The notes under the pieces: model-generated
What the model saw: only the letters and a program-made list of their open reading frames with translations
What the model was told of the DNA's origin: nothing
Databases searched by the model: none
From: Sophora flavescens
Taxonomy: Eukaryota > Streptophyta > Magnoliopsida > Fabales > Fabaceae
Length of the DNA: 64,000 nucleotides
Assembly (NCBI GenBank): GCA_030762895.1
Contig: CM061069.1
Location: forward strand, 26,035,404 to 26,099,403
Reading direction: 5' to 3'
Shown: piece by piece, positions 1 to 9,494 of the stretch
How positions within the stretch are numbered: the stretch's first letter is position 1
Layout: the number at the start of each line of letters is the position of its first letter
Translations under genes and position numbers: made by a program

Positions 1-1692
1 TTGGATTCAATATGGAAGAGAATTGGATAAAAGGATGGTGAAATGGATTTTGAAAAAATAAGACAAGCCCCCGACGTGATTTGGTAAAGTCTCTGAGATT
101 TGAGAGTCTTTAATGAGAATGAGAAAAAGGCAAGAAAAGGGAGCTGCACCACGTGAAAGGTGGCTGGAGAAAAGAAAGAAAGATAAAAACTTGGGAAGGC
201 CTTTGGAGACAGGAGCCGTACAGCAACGAAAAAGAAAAATAGGAGCCGCACAACAACAGAATTAAGGAGAGCGTGAACGAGGACTGAGAAAAGGAGCCGC
301 ACAGCATAGGGAGAACAGGGGAAGCGCAGTACTGAAGGAGGAATCCAGCAGTGTGATGTTCTCTTATTATTATTATCATGGAGTTGTTTCTTATCTCTTT
401 ATCTTTATTTTATTTTAGGGTTTATCATGACTAGCTAAATTCCTTTTTGTTAGGGTTTTGGTGTAATCCTTTTATATTGAAGTTTTAATTGATTCTTTGA
501 TTATCTTATGAACAATTGAAATTGTTGATGTGATGTTTACTATGCTTGCTTACATTTGAATGCTTAGCTACCGTTCTTGTGTTTGAGGGTTCAATAATAT
601 GCTACGAGTAGTGATTTTTGCACTTTGCCTATTGTAATAATCACTGTTAATTTGGTTAATCTAGGAATAGATAACTGATTAATGTGGGCAATTCACAAAT
701 TCCGTAGAGCTATAATCATCACGCTTTGTTAATTAGCCTAAGGAATTAGGATAATTAGTAAGGTTTGATAGAATTGATTCACTAAGGAATTAGGCTTCAA
801 TTAATTAAGGGAATTTGTCCTTCAACATGCCAATTGAGATTAAGATAATTAGAGTGTCGGTAATTCATATGATTCCTTGTTTATGAGGAATTTGGATTCA
901 TAATTGGATGAAATCAAATCCCTAGCATTTTTATTTCTATTTTATCTCAACAAAAATTCCAAAAATATTTTATTTCTCTTTTGTTTTATTTTATTTATTT
1001 TAAGCTCTCTTCATACCAAATTTTAGTCTAAATAGTTGTTTAATTTGTGAATTGCTACTTGGTAACTAATCCCTGTGGACGATATCTGGTTCTTACCCAT
1101 GGGGACTCAACCCCACACCCAGAGGACGGCACAAGAGTTGAGCAGAGCAGAGCAGAGCACCGGAGCAAAGGAGGAAAGGAAGATCTTACCTTAGGGTGAG
1201 GCTAGTAGATCGGATGATTTGGGATTCGAAGCACAGTGAGGCTTGACCGCTTGAGCAGATCCACTGATCCAGAGCAAATAAGTGAGACTAAGGAATGAGG
1301 TTATATGAGAATGAGACATTGAGTGAAGCACTGAAGCATAAAGCAGAAAAGAGATAAAGGCAAAAGCAAAATTTGATCTGAAAAGCAGGTTAGGAGAATC
1401 TCTTTTTCTGATACATTTTGAAATCTGTTTGTCAAATATGAGAATTTGTTTTTTTGCACCTATGATTGAGTTGAACGGAACTGTTTTGGGTGTTTGAAAC
1501 TCCGTTGCGGTTGTTGCGGCCGTTACGGCGTTACGTTGCAGCTGTTATGCTGCTACGTTGCGGTCGTAACGGGTGATTTTGAATCACCGCAATTGCGGTC
1601 CGATGCCATTGCGGTGAGTCCCGTAATCGCAATATTGCGGCCGCATTTGAAACCCTGAATGTAAGTAAAATTCTTAAATGCACAATTGACAC
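1..1692. other. Non-coding repeat debris, LTR-like in part
   Basis: No credible protein is encoded here. The stretch from about 400 to 1135 resembles the AT-rich body and 3' end of a plant LTR: it ends in a phrase reading as 'ccctgtggacgatat', a wording that recurs in plant gypsy LTRs just before the primer site. I find neither a clear LTR start nor a target-site duplication, so the assignment is tentative. A GC-rich, CpG-rich block at about 1500-1660 has overlapping near-palindromes built on 'gttgcggc' and 'gccgcaa'; its origin is unknown. Confidence 0.3.
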
Positions 1693-1695
1693 TAA

Positions 1696-2136
1696 GGCCC
1701 TGTTTGCAAGTTTGGAGGGAAAGGAAAGGGAGCGAATCAAAGGGGAATGAAGGGGGAGGAAAGGAAGGAGAAGGAGAGTATCACCTCTCACCTTGTTTGG
1801 GAGTGCATATTGTATGAGGGAAAGGAAATGGAGGGTTTATGACATGCTTATACAAATTTACCCTTATTGGAAAAAATAACATAAGTAATATTATTTAAAA
1901 ATTGTAAATTTTAAAAATGTATGAGGGTAAATTAGTGATTTCAACTATTTTTCCTTCAAATTAAAATACCCCAAAATGGGAGGAATGGAAAAAGTGGTTT
2001 AAGGAGGAGAATGGAGGATTTATTAAAATCCCAAAACATTTCCCTCCAATTACTAGAACCCACAAACAAGGAAGGATCTTTAACAACCTCTCATTTCCTT
2101 CCCTTCCCCTCCAAAAAATAACTCACAAACAAAGCC
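1696..2136. mobile_element. Tourist-like MITE (PIF/Harbinger type)
   Basis: This 441-bp non-coding element begins GGCCCTGTTTGC and ends in the near-complement GCAAACAAAGCC-like sequence (visible as CAAACAAAGCC). The terminal similarity extends inward into a purine-rich 'ggagggaaagg' arm and a matching 'ccttcccctcc' arm. It is flanked on both sides by TAA (1693-1695 and 2137-2139), the usual 3-bp target duplication of Tourist/PIF-Harbinger elements. There is no transposase, so it would depend on one in trans. Confidence 0.72.
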
Positions 2137-2139
2137 TAA

Positions 2140-2637
2140 AGGAAAACTTAGTAGGAATTATTGTAACTCAAATAAACCTATGTGTGGTGAATCTAGAAGT
2201 TGTGGTAGAACCCAGTTGTTGCCACTACCATTTTTCGGATAGGAAACCAGTTAAAAGATATAGGAACAACCTTTATCTAACACTTTTGTTATTGGGACAT
2301 TATCTCCCAATTCTGCATATATACCATTGCAGCACTTCATGGGCAAATCCTTGCTGCATGCAGAAAATTTCGTTAGTTCTACATATAGATTCAGATTTCA
2401 AGCATCAATGCCTACACATTATATTCTCTTATCAATCTCTTACCTTATTTCTTGATGCTCATATAACACAATTGAAATCACATGGAGAATTGACATGCCA
2501 TGAGGATGCTCATCCCTCAATCTTCCGGTCTAAATGCCAACATAAAGTCACACTTCTACATATTTGTTTGAACAACACATTAAACAAAATATGCACAGTA
2601 CATGCCTCATTAAGATAATAAAAATATATATACACAT
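2140..2637. other. Intergenic sequence without recognisable gene
   Basis: About 500 bases of AT-rich sequence between the MITE and the Tat retrotransposon. An open frame exists on the plus strand (about 2184-2618), but its translation has no family signature and starts at a non-ATG codon, so I do not call a gene. Confidence 0.5.
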
Positions 2638-3128
2638 TGTTCCGTCCAAATACCTCGGATGAGAGATACTCGACCGAACTAGGTTTAGTGGGGTGTTTTG
2701 GAATGTGCTTGACAGAATTGAGATTCTGCTCCTACGTATCCAAATGGGAATCAAAGCAAACGTAGTTCTGAATGAGGGGGTAAGCCCCCTATTTATAGAG
2801 ATCTCTCAGGATCAAGCTCCGAGATAAGCGGAGAAATATTAGGATCAGGTCCTGATTATGCGGAGAGATATCCGGACCCTGATTATGCGGAGAGATATTA
2901 TGACTAGCGAGATATTCGGCTCAGTTAGCTGCGGCTGGATAGCTTGGGGTCGAGGTATCTTCGTGCGTGGCCTGGCATGGAAAAGGGCCGAGTAGTTATC
3001 CTCGGGTGTCAGGTGTGCTGACATGTTCTCGACTTTGGAGGAGTTTGGGCTAAGGCCCATTACTGGGGGTAAGCTCGGTTGGTCCAGTGTATAGACGAGT
3101 TCTCGGTCGTTTATTCTCGGCCAGTACA
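2638..3128 (-). repeat. 3' LTR of the Tat element
   Basis: On the plus strand it reads TGTTCCGTCC through CCAGTACA; on the element's strand it starts TGTACTGGCC and ends GGACGGAACA. It matches 16440-16930 along its whole length. A segment near 2790-2800 with 'ctatttatag' could be the TATA region in reverse complement (CTATAAATAG), placed well for U3-driven transcription of the element. Confidence 0.93.
2792..2801 (-). promoter_or_regulatory. TATA box in the LTR (U3)
   Basis: The plus-strand sequence 'ctatttatag' reads CTATAAATAG on the element's strand. The same motif is at the equivalent place in the other LTR (about 16594-16603), where it would drive the genomic RNA. This is a motif match only. 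Confidence 0.5.
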
Positions 3129-3144
3129 CAAGCCCCCTGAGCTC
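3129..3144 (-). other. Polypurine tract of the Tat element
   Basis: Directly inside the 3' LTR the element's strand reads GAGCTCAGGGGGCTTG before the LTR's TGTACTGG. Its purine-rich core and its position are those of the plus-strand primer used in reverse transcription. Confidence 0.7.
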
Positions 3145-3410
3145 CGAGCTTAAATAAGCGAAAGAGCTGATAAGTATGAAACCGAGCTTATTCTTCGGCT
3201 ATGCAGGTATCCGCCTTCCCAGCTGTCATTTCAAACAAGTCTTCTCTCTCGTCGAGAAAGCAATCATTCCCCTAATACTTCCAGACGCTTCGGCAAGAAA
3301 CCCTAGAGTTCCGCGCCCATTTAATGGGGGGGGGGGGGGGGAAATCAAAAGTCGCGCCCTTTGGGTTGGACGGGACGTGGGCCGTTGATCGTGCCCTCAC
3401 CCGCAACAGC

Positions 3411-3417
3411 TATAAAT
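3411..3417 (+). promoter_or_regulatory. Candidate TATA box for the antisense additional gene
   Basis: TATAAAT lies 160 bases before the ATG at 3571 and is followed by a CT-rich leader (about 3425-3530), as expected for a plant pol II 5' UTR. It faces opposite to the retrotransposon's own transcription. Start-site data would be needed to confirm it. Confidence 0.45.
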
Positions 3418-3570
3418 TTCCCCAAGTCTCCCCTTATTCCCCCTCTCAGCCTACTTCCCTTCACTCTTCAGCTTTGTCTTTCCAGTCTCTGCGACTATCT
3501 TTCTGCCTCACACTCTCCAGGTACGCCCAGCCTCCTTCCTTCTTTTAAAGTTTATCTTTGAATTCCGGTC

Positions 3571-4470
3571 ATGAGTTCGTCTGATTCCACCGAATCAAAC
3601 ACCTCTCCTCTGGTGGAACGGGAGGTTTCCCCCATTGGGGGCTCTCCTTCCGCCTCTCCTATTTCTCCCCAAAGGCCGAACGTCGGTCCGGTGGGGTCGT
3701 CCTCCTCCGGGTCGTCTTCTTCCGGGTCTGGTTCTTCTTCCCCACAAATCTCCCAACCCATCGCGCGCAAGCGACGCCAGCGGGTTCCAAAAGATCCTGT
3801 TCCCGATATTACCCTCCCCGGGTACACTTGGGTCAAGGGCGAAGTTGGCGCTTACCTTTCTAGCTATCAGACTTTGGACTCAATCGCTGACCTTCAATCC
3901 CAGATTGCCATTTCGGCCTCTGGGGATGAGTCCGAGTTCATCTGTTCTCCATGCTCGGATACCGAGTATGTTTTCCTCCGGGCTCGTCCTTCCGAGCCTC
4001 CTTTTACGTATATGTACAAAACACTTGTCTCTCACCTGCGTGTCTCCCTTCCTTTTACCGATTTCGAGTGTGACGTTCTGAGGACTATGAACGTCGCGCC
4101 TACTCAGCTTCACCCCAATAGTTGGGCTTTTATGAAAGCCTTTCAAGTTTTGTGTGCATACATCGGGATGGAGCCTACTACTCCCAAATTTTTGTATTTT
4201 TATCAAACAAGGTTTGGCGAGAAAATCGGGTGGATCTCCCTCAACGGTCTGAACCGAAGGGGGTTGATCAGTTTGTTTAAATCTTCGTACAAGGATTTTA
4301 AGGTTGGTTTCTTCCGAGTTCGTCCCTCAGATTCTCACCGTTCTTACTTCTTTGATGAGGATGGGTGTGCTAAGTTCCCCATGTATTGGCAATCGTCCCC
4401 CACTAAATTCGTCGGTTTCGAATATGAGTCCCTTCCTGCTGATAAGCCTCTGGCTTATCTAGTTTTATGA
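3571..4470 (+). CDS. Antisense additional ORF of Tat element, first exon (gypsy-type transposon domain), cut by a solo LTR
   Basis: The frame runs antisense to gag-pol between the minisatellite and the 3' LTR, where Tat elements are known to carry extra ORFs. After a Ser/Pro/Gly-rich start (residues 1-75) comes a region at about 150-285 with 'YFYQTRFGEKIGWISLNG' and 'KDFKVGFFRVRP', typical of the plant 'putative gypsy type transposon' (Transposase_28) family. Its molecular role is not established. Residues after about 289 come from the inserted LTR: the host frame is interrupted at the CCTGC duplication (4435-4439) and resumes at 5855. Codon phase is preserved across the insertion, so the original exon probably ran on to a splice donor at 5962. 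A TATA-like box sits at 3411. The intact length and the clean resumption of frame suggest selection until recently. Confidence 0.72.
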   Translation: MSSSDSTESNTSPLVEREVSPIGGSPSASPISPQRPNVGPVGSSSSGSSSSGSGSSSPQISQPIARKRRQRVPKDPVPDITLPGYTWVKGEVGAYLSSYQTLDSIADLQSQIAISASGDESEFICSPCSDTEYVFLRARPSEPPFTYMYKTLVSHLRVSLPFTDFECDVLRTMNVAPTQLHPNSWAFMKAFQVLCAYIGMEPTTPKFLYFYQTRFGEKIGWISLNGLNRRGLISLFKSSYKDFKVGFFRVRPSDSHRSYFFDEDGCAKFPMYWQSSPTKFVGFEYESLPADKPLAYLVL

Positions 4471-5849
4471 CTAGATGAACTAGGGTTTATGTGCCAATTA
4501 GTCGAGTTCACTCTCGTTTTCGCCCAAATTTGCCTTGTTTTGTTCCTAAGTTGGACTTTGACTCGTTTTGCGTCTTTTGTGTAGTTTTTAGCTTATTTTG
4601 GATAGAATTATGCTTTTGGTTGCTTTTGGTGTTTTCAGGTCAATAAGTGAAGCTCCGGGAGTCAAGGAAGGCCAAGAAGCAGTGGAAAAAGCAATTCTGG
4701 AGACACTCGCCCCGCGAGTGTATGCTCGCCTCGCGAGACTGAAGGTCAACGAAGCAGCAACAGTCATCACTCTGGTTCACCACGCGAGACTCTTCTCGCC
4801 CCGCGAGAGTCTGAAGACCTGCAAGACAGAGACCATCACGGCCTAGCCGTGATGAATGTCACGGCTGTGACAGATTGAAGTTGGAAGACTCGCCCCGCGA
4901 ACACACCCTCGCCTCGCGAAAATCCAAAATTTGAAGCGCGCCAATACTAAAATTCGCCTCGCGAAGGAGTGCTCGCCCCGCGAGCGAGCAAGATTTAGAA
5001 TCCTTATTTAAAGGCTGTTTCAGATCAGATGAAGGATGAGGTTTTTCCACTTGTTTTAGATCAGTAGTTACGAATCCTTGTTTCTCTTTGGAGCTGCGCC
5101 TTCTCTTTTCTTTTCTTATTTTATTATGGAGATTATGTCGGATTGCTTGTCTATGAGCATAAGGAACTAATCCCCTCGTCCGAGGGATCAATGAAGCCGC
5201 CCATGGCGGTATAGCGTTCATGTGATGTATGATTTTCTCCCCTTATCTCAATACATGTTTTCCAATTCTGATTTGATTGTGTTGATCATATGTGTTGCGT
5301 GATTAACTAGTTAAACGTGTTTGAGGCCGATCGGCGATTCGCGTTTTAGAACTTGGATTGGGATCACTAATCGAATAATGAGCACGACAGTGGATTTAGG
5401 AGATTAGTGCAACCTTATAGGGAACAAGAATTAACCAAATTCGAGATTAGGATTATGAGACCTAGTAAGTAATTAATCCAATCTTCGAATACGTCCTATT
5501 GAGCACGGCAGTGGATATAGGAGAATTTGGGGGTCCCGGTTGACATTGTAATTGAACTTAGGGAGGAATTCATCATCACTTGGGTACTATACATGATTGG
5601 GTAGGTGGATTTGAGACCTTGGACATTTTAATTTCTGATTTTTAGTTAATTAGTTTATTAGATTCGTTAATTGAATTTTTGATATTAATCTCTCTCTCTC
5701 AACCACCTTCTGTAACTTGACCAAACTTATCGGATTTCCCGCGGATTAGTCGAATTGGTAGCCCAATCCCTGAGTTCGACCTCGGTAATTACTTACCGTG
5801 TTTATTTTATTACTTGCGACGACCCGGTACACTTGCCGGCGTCACAACA
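4440..5849 (+). mobile_element. Solo LTR, copy 1 (TGATAAGCC family)
   Basis: A 1410-bp segment starting TGATAAGCCTCTGGC and ending GTCACAACA, flanked by the perfect 5-bp duplication CCTGC (4435-4439 and 5850-5854). TG...CA ends, a 5-bp duplication and no internal coding domain point to a solo LTR left by recombination of a large gypsy-type element. The last 120 bases ('gacccggtacacttgcc') resemble the 3' ends of Athila/Ogre-like LTRs. The first 45 bases hold two short palindromes (GATAAGCC/GGCTTATC and CTAGT/ACTAG). The middle is rich in CpG palindromes of the type CTCGCCCCGCGAG and in ATCACGGCCTAGCCGTGAT. Copies 2 and 3 are at 13873-15406 and 47921-49234. Confidence 0.85.
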
Positions 5850-5854
5850 CCTGC

Positions 5855-5961
5855 CGAGGAGAAAAGGGATATAGACACCCTAGAGAAACTTCCTCGGCCT
5901 CTCCCTTCCGGACGTCTCCTGAAACTCCCCTTCTCCTCCACCCCAAGGGCCGACCTTAAAA
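5855..5961 (+). pseudogene. Remainder of exon 1 of the antisense gene, with splice donor
   Basis: After the second CCTGC copy the reading frame of the antisense gene continues without a stop for 35 codons, to a good plant splice donor (AAAA|GTAAGT, intron from 5962). The segment is separated from its upstream part only by the solo LTR. That the frame, the donor and the downstream acceptor all agree is the main evidence that this was one exon. Confidence 0.62.
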
Positions 5962-6039
5962 GTAAGTTCTCGGCTTTTTAGTTTTTTTTATATATTTTCT
6001 GTATGCGTTACTGTACTAACAACTCTTTCTTTTTGGCAG
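5962..6039 (+). other. Predicted 78-bp intron of the antisense gene
   Basis: Donor GTAAGT at 5962 and acceptor TTTTTGGCAG ending at 6039, with a T-rich tract before the acceptor. Joining the flanking exons keeps the phase: one base of a codon lies before the intron and two after it. RNA reads across this junction would be decisive. Confidence 0.55.
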
Positions 6040-7065
6040 TCATCATGGGGAAATTTGACTTCTCAAAGCTTGTAAAGGCTGCTGCTAAAGAGGGTCAGGG
6101 GCCCTCCTCAACTGAGAAGAAGAAAAGACCTCCTCCAGCCAAGGCCTCTGCGAAGGGGGCTTCATCATCAGCCCCTCAAAAAAGGAAGAGGGTGGAGGTT
6201 GAAGCAGACACCGAAGGTTCTCCCCTTCCTCGCCCAAGTCCTCCACACCTGACTACCCAGGAGACAGGACCTGCAGGGCGAGAACAACCACCTCCTCACT
6301 CCACCGAGCTGAAGTGGTACAATACTTCTTTAAAGGCAGGGACTTCATCTCTCTGGGGTGAAGACTTCAACCCCTTCCCTTCTTTTGACTCCAACTTTTT
6401 AAAGCCCGCCGATCTCCGGCTAATTAAGCAGCAGGGGGCCCGGTCTAGCATGGAGGCCCTTTCGGTCTACTGCCTTCGGGCTGCCGCTCTGGCTCATTTC
6501 TGTAGCCGAGAATTAACAGAGACTGAGAGGAAGTCCCAACAGTTGGAATCTGAATTTGCTGCAATTGAGAGGCTGAAGGGGGATCTCTCCCGGATTTCCT
6601 CTGAACGCGAAGCCGGCCCGCGCAACGAACGCCATCGCCACCCTTGCCGAGATTAATACTCGGAACTCCGAGCTGGATTCCCGGCAAAATCGGCCGAGGA
6701 AGGCAAAGCTCGGGTTGAAGAGGACAAGGCTCGCGCGAGGAAATGCTCAAAGAGGCTCAGCCGAGATTGAGCGACTTAAGGCTGCCGCCGGAGGCCGAGA
6801 CCAAGGCCAAGATGCTGCTCGAGGAGGATGTGAAAGAGGCCACCAGCTGTATTATCATCGAGCATCGAAAAGGTTTTGACAAGGCCATTGCCCAAGTTGA
6901 GGTTTTAGCCCCCGGGCGTTGATCTTTCTGGGAGCCGATGTAAATAAGGAGGTGGTGAATGGGGAACTTGTCCCCATCATTCCTGAGGAGGAAGAAGAGG
7001 TAGACGTGGTGGGGGATTCTCCCGAGGGTCACATTGAGGCCGAGGAGAGTCATAGGGGGGAGTAA
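6040..7065 (+). pseudogene. Antisense additional ORF of Tat element, second exon (coiled-coil protein), frameshifted
   Basis: The exon opens just before an ATG at 6044 that is in phase with exon 1. It encodes a Lys/Pro/Ser-rich basic stretch (about the first 75 residues), then a segment with 'SSLWGEDFNPFPSFDSNF', then Glu/Lys/Arg-rich sequence with the heptad character of a coiled coil. The first open stretch closes at 6656. Coding character continues in other frames to about 7065 (Glu-rich end, TAA at 7063-7065), with at least two frameshifts and a stop. This N-terminal domain plus C-terminal coiled-coil layout is common in plant proteins of the 'putative gypsy type transposon' group. The function is unknown and this copy is disabled. 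Confidence 0.62.
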
Positions 7066-7464
7066 CTTAGCCTTTTGTTTTTCTTTATCCCCCTCGTATC
7101 GGGCTTGTACCCTCGTAATTTGGCTTTATTTAAAGAAAACTATTACGATTTTGCTGTCTTTCCTTCTTCCTTGTAGCCTCTTGTTTGGCCGAGATACACT
7201 TGTGTTTGGCCCGTTTAAGCAAATCTTCGGTTAGGACCGAGGTAATCAACCGTCTATGTTAAGAATGGACGGTGGTGAAACACATGTTTCACGCCTTACG
7301 TATGCGTCACAAGCATTATACGCTTTGGAAAACTCACGCATTCATCGCTTCTTGTAGAGTTCCAAGATTTGTGCTTTTCTATGTGTCATTTTCCAATGAA
7401 TGTTCGTTCTTTCCTTACGTCTATTCCCCGCGCACCATTACTCCTTTCACCGTCCTTTTCTCCT

Positions 7465-7472
7465 TATAAATA
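7465..7472 (+). promoter_or_regulatory. Second TATA-like motif, plus strand
   Basis: TATAAATA followed by a CT-rich tract ('tttgcttcccctcttcatcc') looks like a second plus-strand core promoter, downstream of the antisense gene. No convincing ORF follows, so it may be a relic or chance. Confidence 0.25.
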
Positions 7473-7591
7473 GGACTGCTCATTTGCTTCCCCTCTTCAT
7501 CCTTCATCCTCTTGATCTGCCAAGCTCGTTCTTGTGTGACCCGAGTAACCCTCACCTCGAATACTTCCACAATGCCACCAGGGTTTTATGT

Positions 7592-7661
7592 TCCTATCTC
7601 CCGAGTTAACATCCTTTTTTGAGCTCAATAGCTAGAAAAAAGGATGTAAGTGGGAGATAGG
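7592..7661. repeat. Imperfect inverted repeat (hairpin)
   Basis: The arms TCCTATCTCCC...ACATCCTTTTTT and AAAAAAGGATGT...GGGAGATAGGA pair around a short loop near 7622-7632. A further copy of the right arm ('aaaaaggatgtta') lies at about 7694. It could be a small fold-back element or a transcript-end structure. Confidence 0.5.
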
Positions 7662-8017
7662 ATCCAGAATTCCTTCCACACTTTAATCCAACAAAAAGGA
7701 TGTTACCTGGGAGAAAAACGGGCTTCGGGAGTGGAGAAAGGGGTAAAGGCCGTCTACTCTCGGATCCAGCCGAGCACCTCAGCATCCAGCTTTATCAGGG
7801 GGAAGTGACTACATCCTCCCTTAAGAGAGAGTCGCGGCATTCGATTCGGGGGACTGGGGGCCGACTAGACTTGCTACAGTTTTCCGAGTGGCCCTTATTT
7901 TCAATTTCGGCTTTGCGCTCGGTTCCCTTAATGTCTTCACTTGTTTGTACTTTTCAAGAGTCAAACTTGGCTTTATTTTTGCTTTACGCGTTGTACTCGG
8001 TTTCCTTAAAAAAATAA

Positions 8018-9338
8018 TGGCTCGTACTCGGCCTTTAAATTCGAACTTTGACTATTTGAACTCGGCTTGTAACAAATTGATTGGCTCGAACTCGGCCACC
8101 AGGCTCAAACTTGGCCTTTAAAAATTTAATTGAATGGCTCGAACTCGGCCACCAGGCTCAAACTTGGCCTTTAAAAATTTAATTGGCTCAGACTTCCAAA
8201 GAAGCTCAAACTTGGCCTTTAAAAATTTAATTGGCTCGTACTCGGCCATCAGGCTCAAACTTGGTCTTAAAAATTTAATGGCTCGTTCTCGGCCACCAGG
8301 CTCAAACTTGGCCTTTAAAAATTTAATGGCTCGTACTCGGCCACCAGGCTCAAACTTGGCCTTTAGAAATTTAATGGCTCGAACTCGGCCACCAGGCTCA
8401 AACTTGGCCTTTAGAAATTTAATTGGCTCGTACTCGGCCAGCAGGCTCAAACTTGGCCTTTAGAAATTTAATTGGCTCGTACTCGGCCAGCAGGCTCAAA
8501 CTTGGCCTTAAAAATTTAATTGGCTCGAACTCGGCCACCAGGCTCAAACTTGGCCTTTTTAATGGCTCGAACTCGGCCACCAGGCTCAAACTTGGCCTTT
8601 AAAAATTTAATGGCTCGTTCTCGGCCACCAGGCTCAAACTTGGCCTTTAAAAATTTAATGGCTCGTACTCGGCCACCAGGCTCAAACTTGGCCTTTAGAA
8701 ATTTAATGGCTCGAACTCGGCCACCAGGCTCAAACTTGGCCTTTAGAAATTTAATTGACTCGTACTCGGCCAGCAGGCTCAAACTTGGCCTTTAGAAATT
8801 TAATTGGCTCATACTCGGCCAGCAGGCTCAAACTTAGCCTTAAAAATTTAATTGGCTCGAACTCGGCCACCAGGCTCAAACTTGGCCTTTTTAATGGCTC
8901 GAACTCGGCCACCAGGCTCAAACTTGGCCTTTAAAAATTTAATGGCTCGTACTTGGCCACCAGGCTCAAACTTGGCCTTTAAAAATTTAATTGGCTCGTA
9001 CTCGGCCAGCAGGCTCAAACTTGGCCTTAAAAATTTAATTGGCTTGAACTCGGCCACCAGGCTCAAACTTGGCCTTTTTAATGCTTCGAACTCGGCCACC
9101 AGGCTCAAACTTGGCCTTTAAAAATTTAATGGCTCGTTCTCGGCCACCAGGCTCAAACTTGGCCTTTAAAAATTTAATGGCTCGTACTCGGCCACCAGGC
9201 TCAAACTTGGCCTTTAGAAATTTAATGGCTCGAACTCGGCCACCAGGCTCAAACTTGGCCTTTAGAAATTTAATGGCTCGAACTCGGCCACTAGGCTCAA
9301 ACTTGGCCTTTAAAAATTTGATTGGCTCGTGGAGCACA
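8018..9338. repeat. Minisatellite, about 26 units of 48 bp, with higher-order structure
   Basis: Tandem units of about 48-50 bp with the core 'ctcggccaccaggctcaaac' and 'ttggcctttaaaaattt'. Sub-types differ at the triplet after 'gctcg' (aac, ttc or tac) and at 'ccaccagg' versus 'ccagcagg'. A shortened 42-bp unit ('ggcctttttaatgg') marks the start of a larger period: it starts near 8521, 8853 and 9041. Because 48 is divisible by three, the array stays open in several frames on both strands; these are repeat artefacts. Tat-lineage elements are known to generate tandem arrays in this 3' position. Confidence 0.95.
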
Positions 9339-9494
9339 TACATCGACTAATTAGGAAGAAGAAACAATGTTCATAATAAATTCTTTTATTGGATGGAGTC
9401 CGCGGTGTGCCTCGTTAAAACCTCCCCGGTCAAAACCCTTTTTGGGACAAAATACCGAGGTAGGAAAAAAGAGTACATCACTCGATTATATACA

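Larger units (their letters stand above)
7066..8017. other. Non-coding 3' region of the Tat element
   Basis: About 950 bases between the antisense gene and the minisatellite. It holds a TATA-like motif, an imperfect hairpin and, after about 7880, degenerate early copies of the minisatellite unit ('tcaaacttggcttta', 'gtactcggtttcc'). No protein family is recognisable. Confidence 0.5.

Noticed and set aside
1140..1160. Short 'agcag' microsatellite
   Set aside because: Only four or five units; ordinary simple repeat.
2184..2618. A 144-codon open frame on the plus strand
   Set aside because: It starts at a non-ATG codon, has no family pattern and has AT-rich non-coding composition.
3325..3342. 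Poly-G runs here and at about 21017 and 30944
   Set aside because: Simple homopolymers prone to slippage and sequencing error; no further signal attached.
8118..9350. Several open frames on both strands in the minisatellite, each a 16-residue repeat
   Set aside because: They are produced by the 48-bp unit and lack any start context or conservation independent of the repeat.
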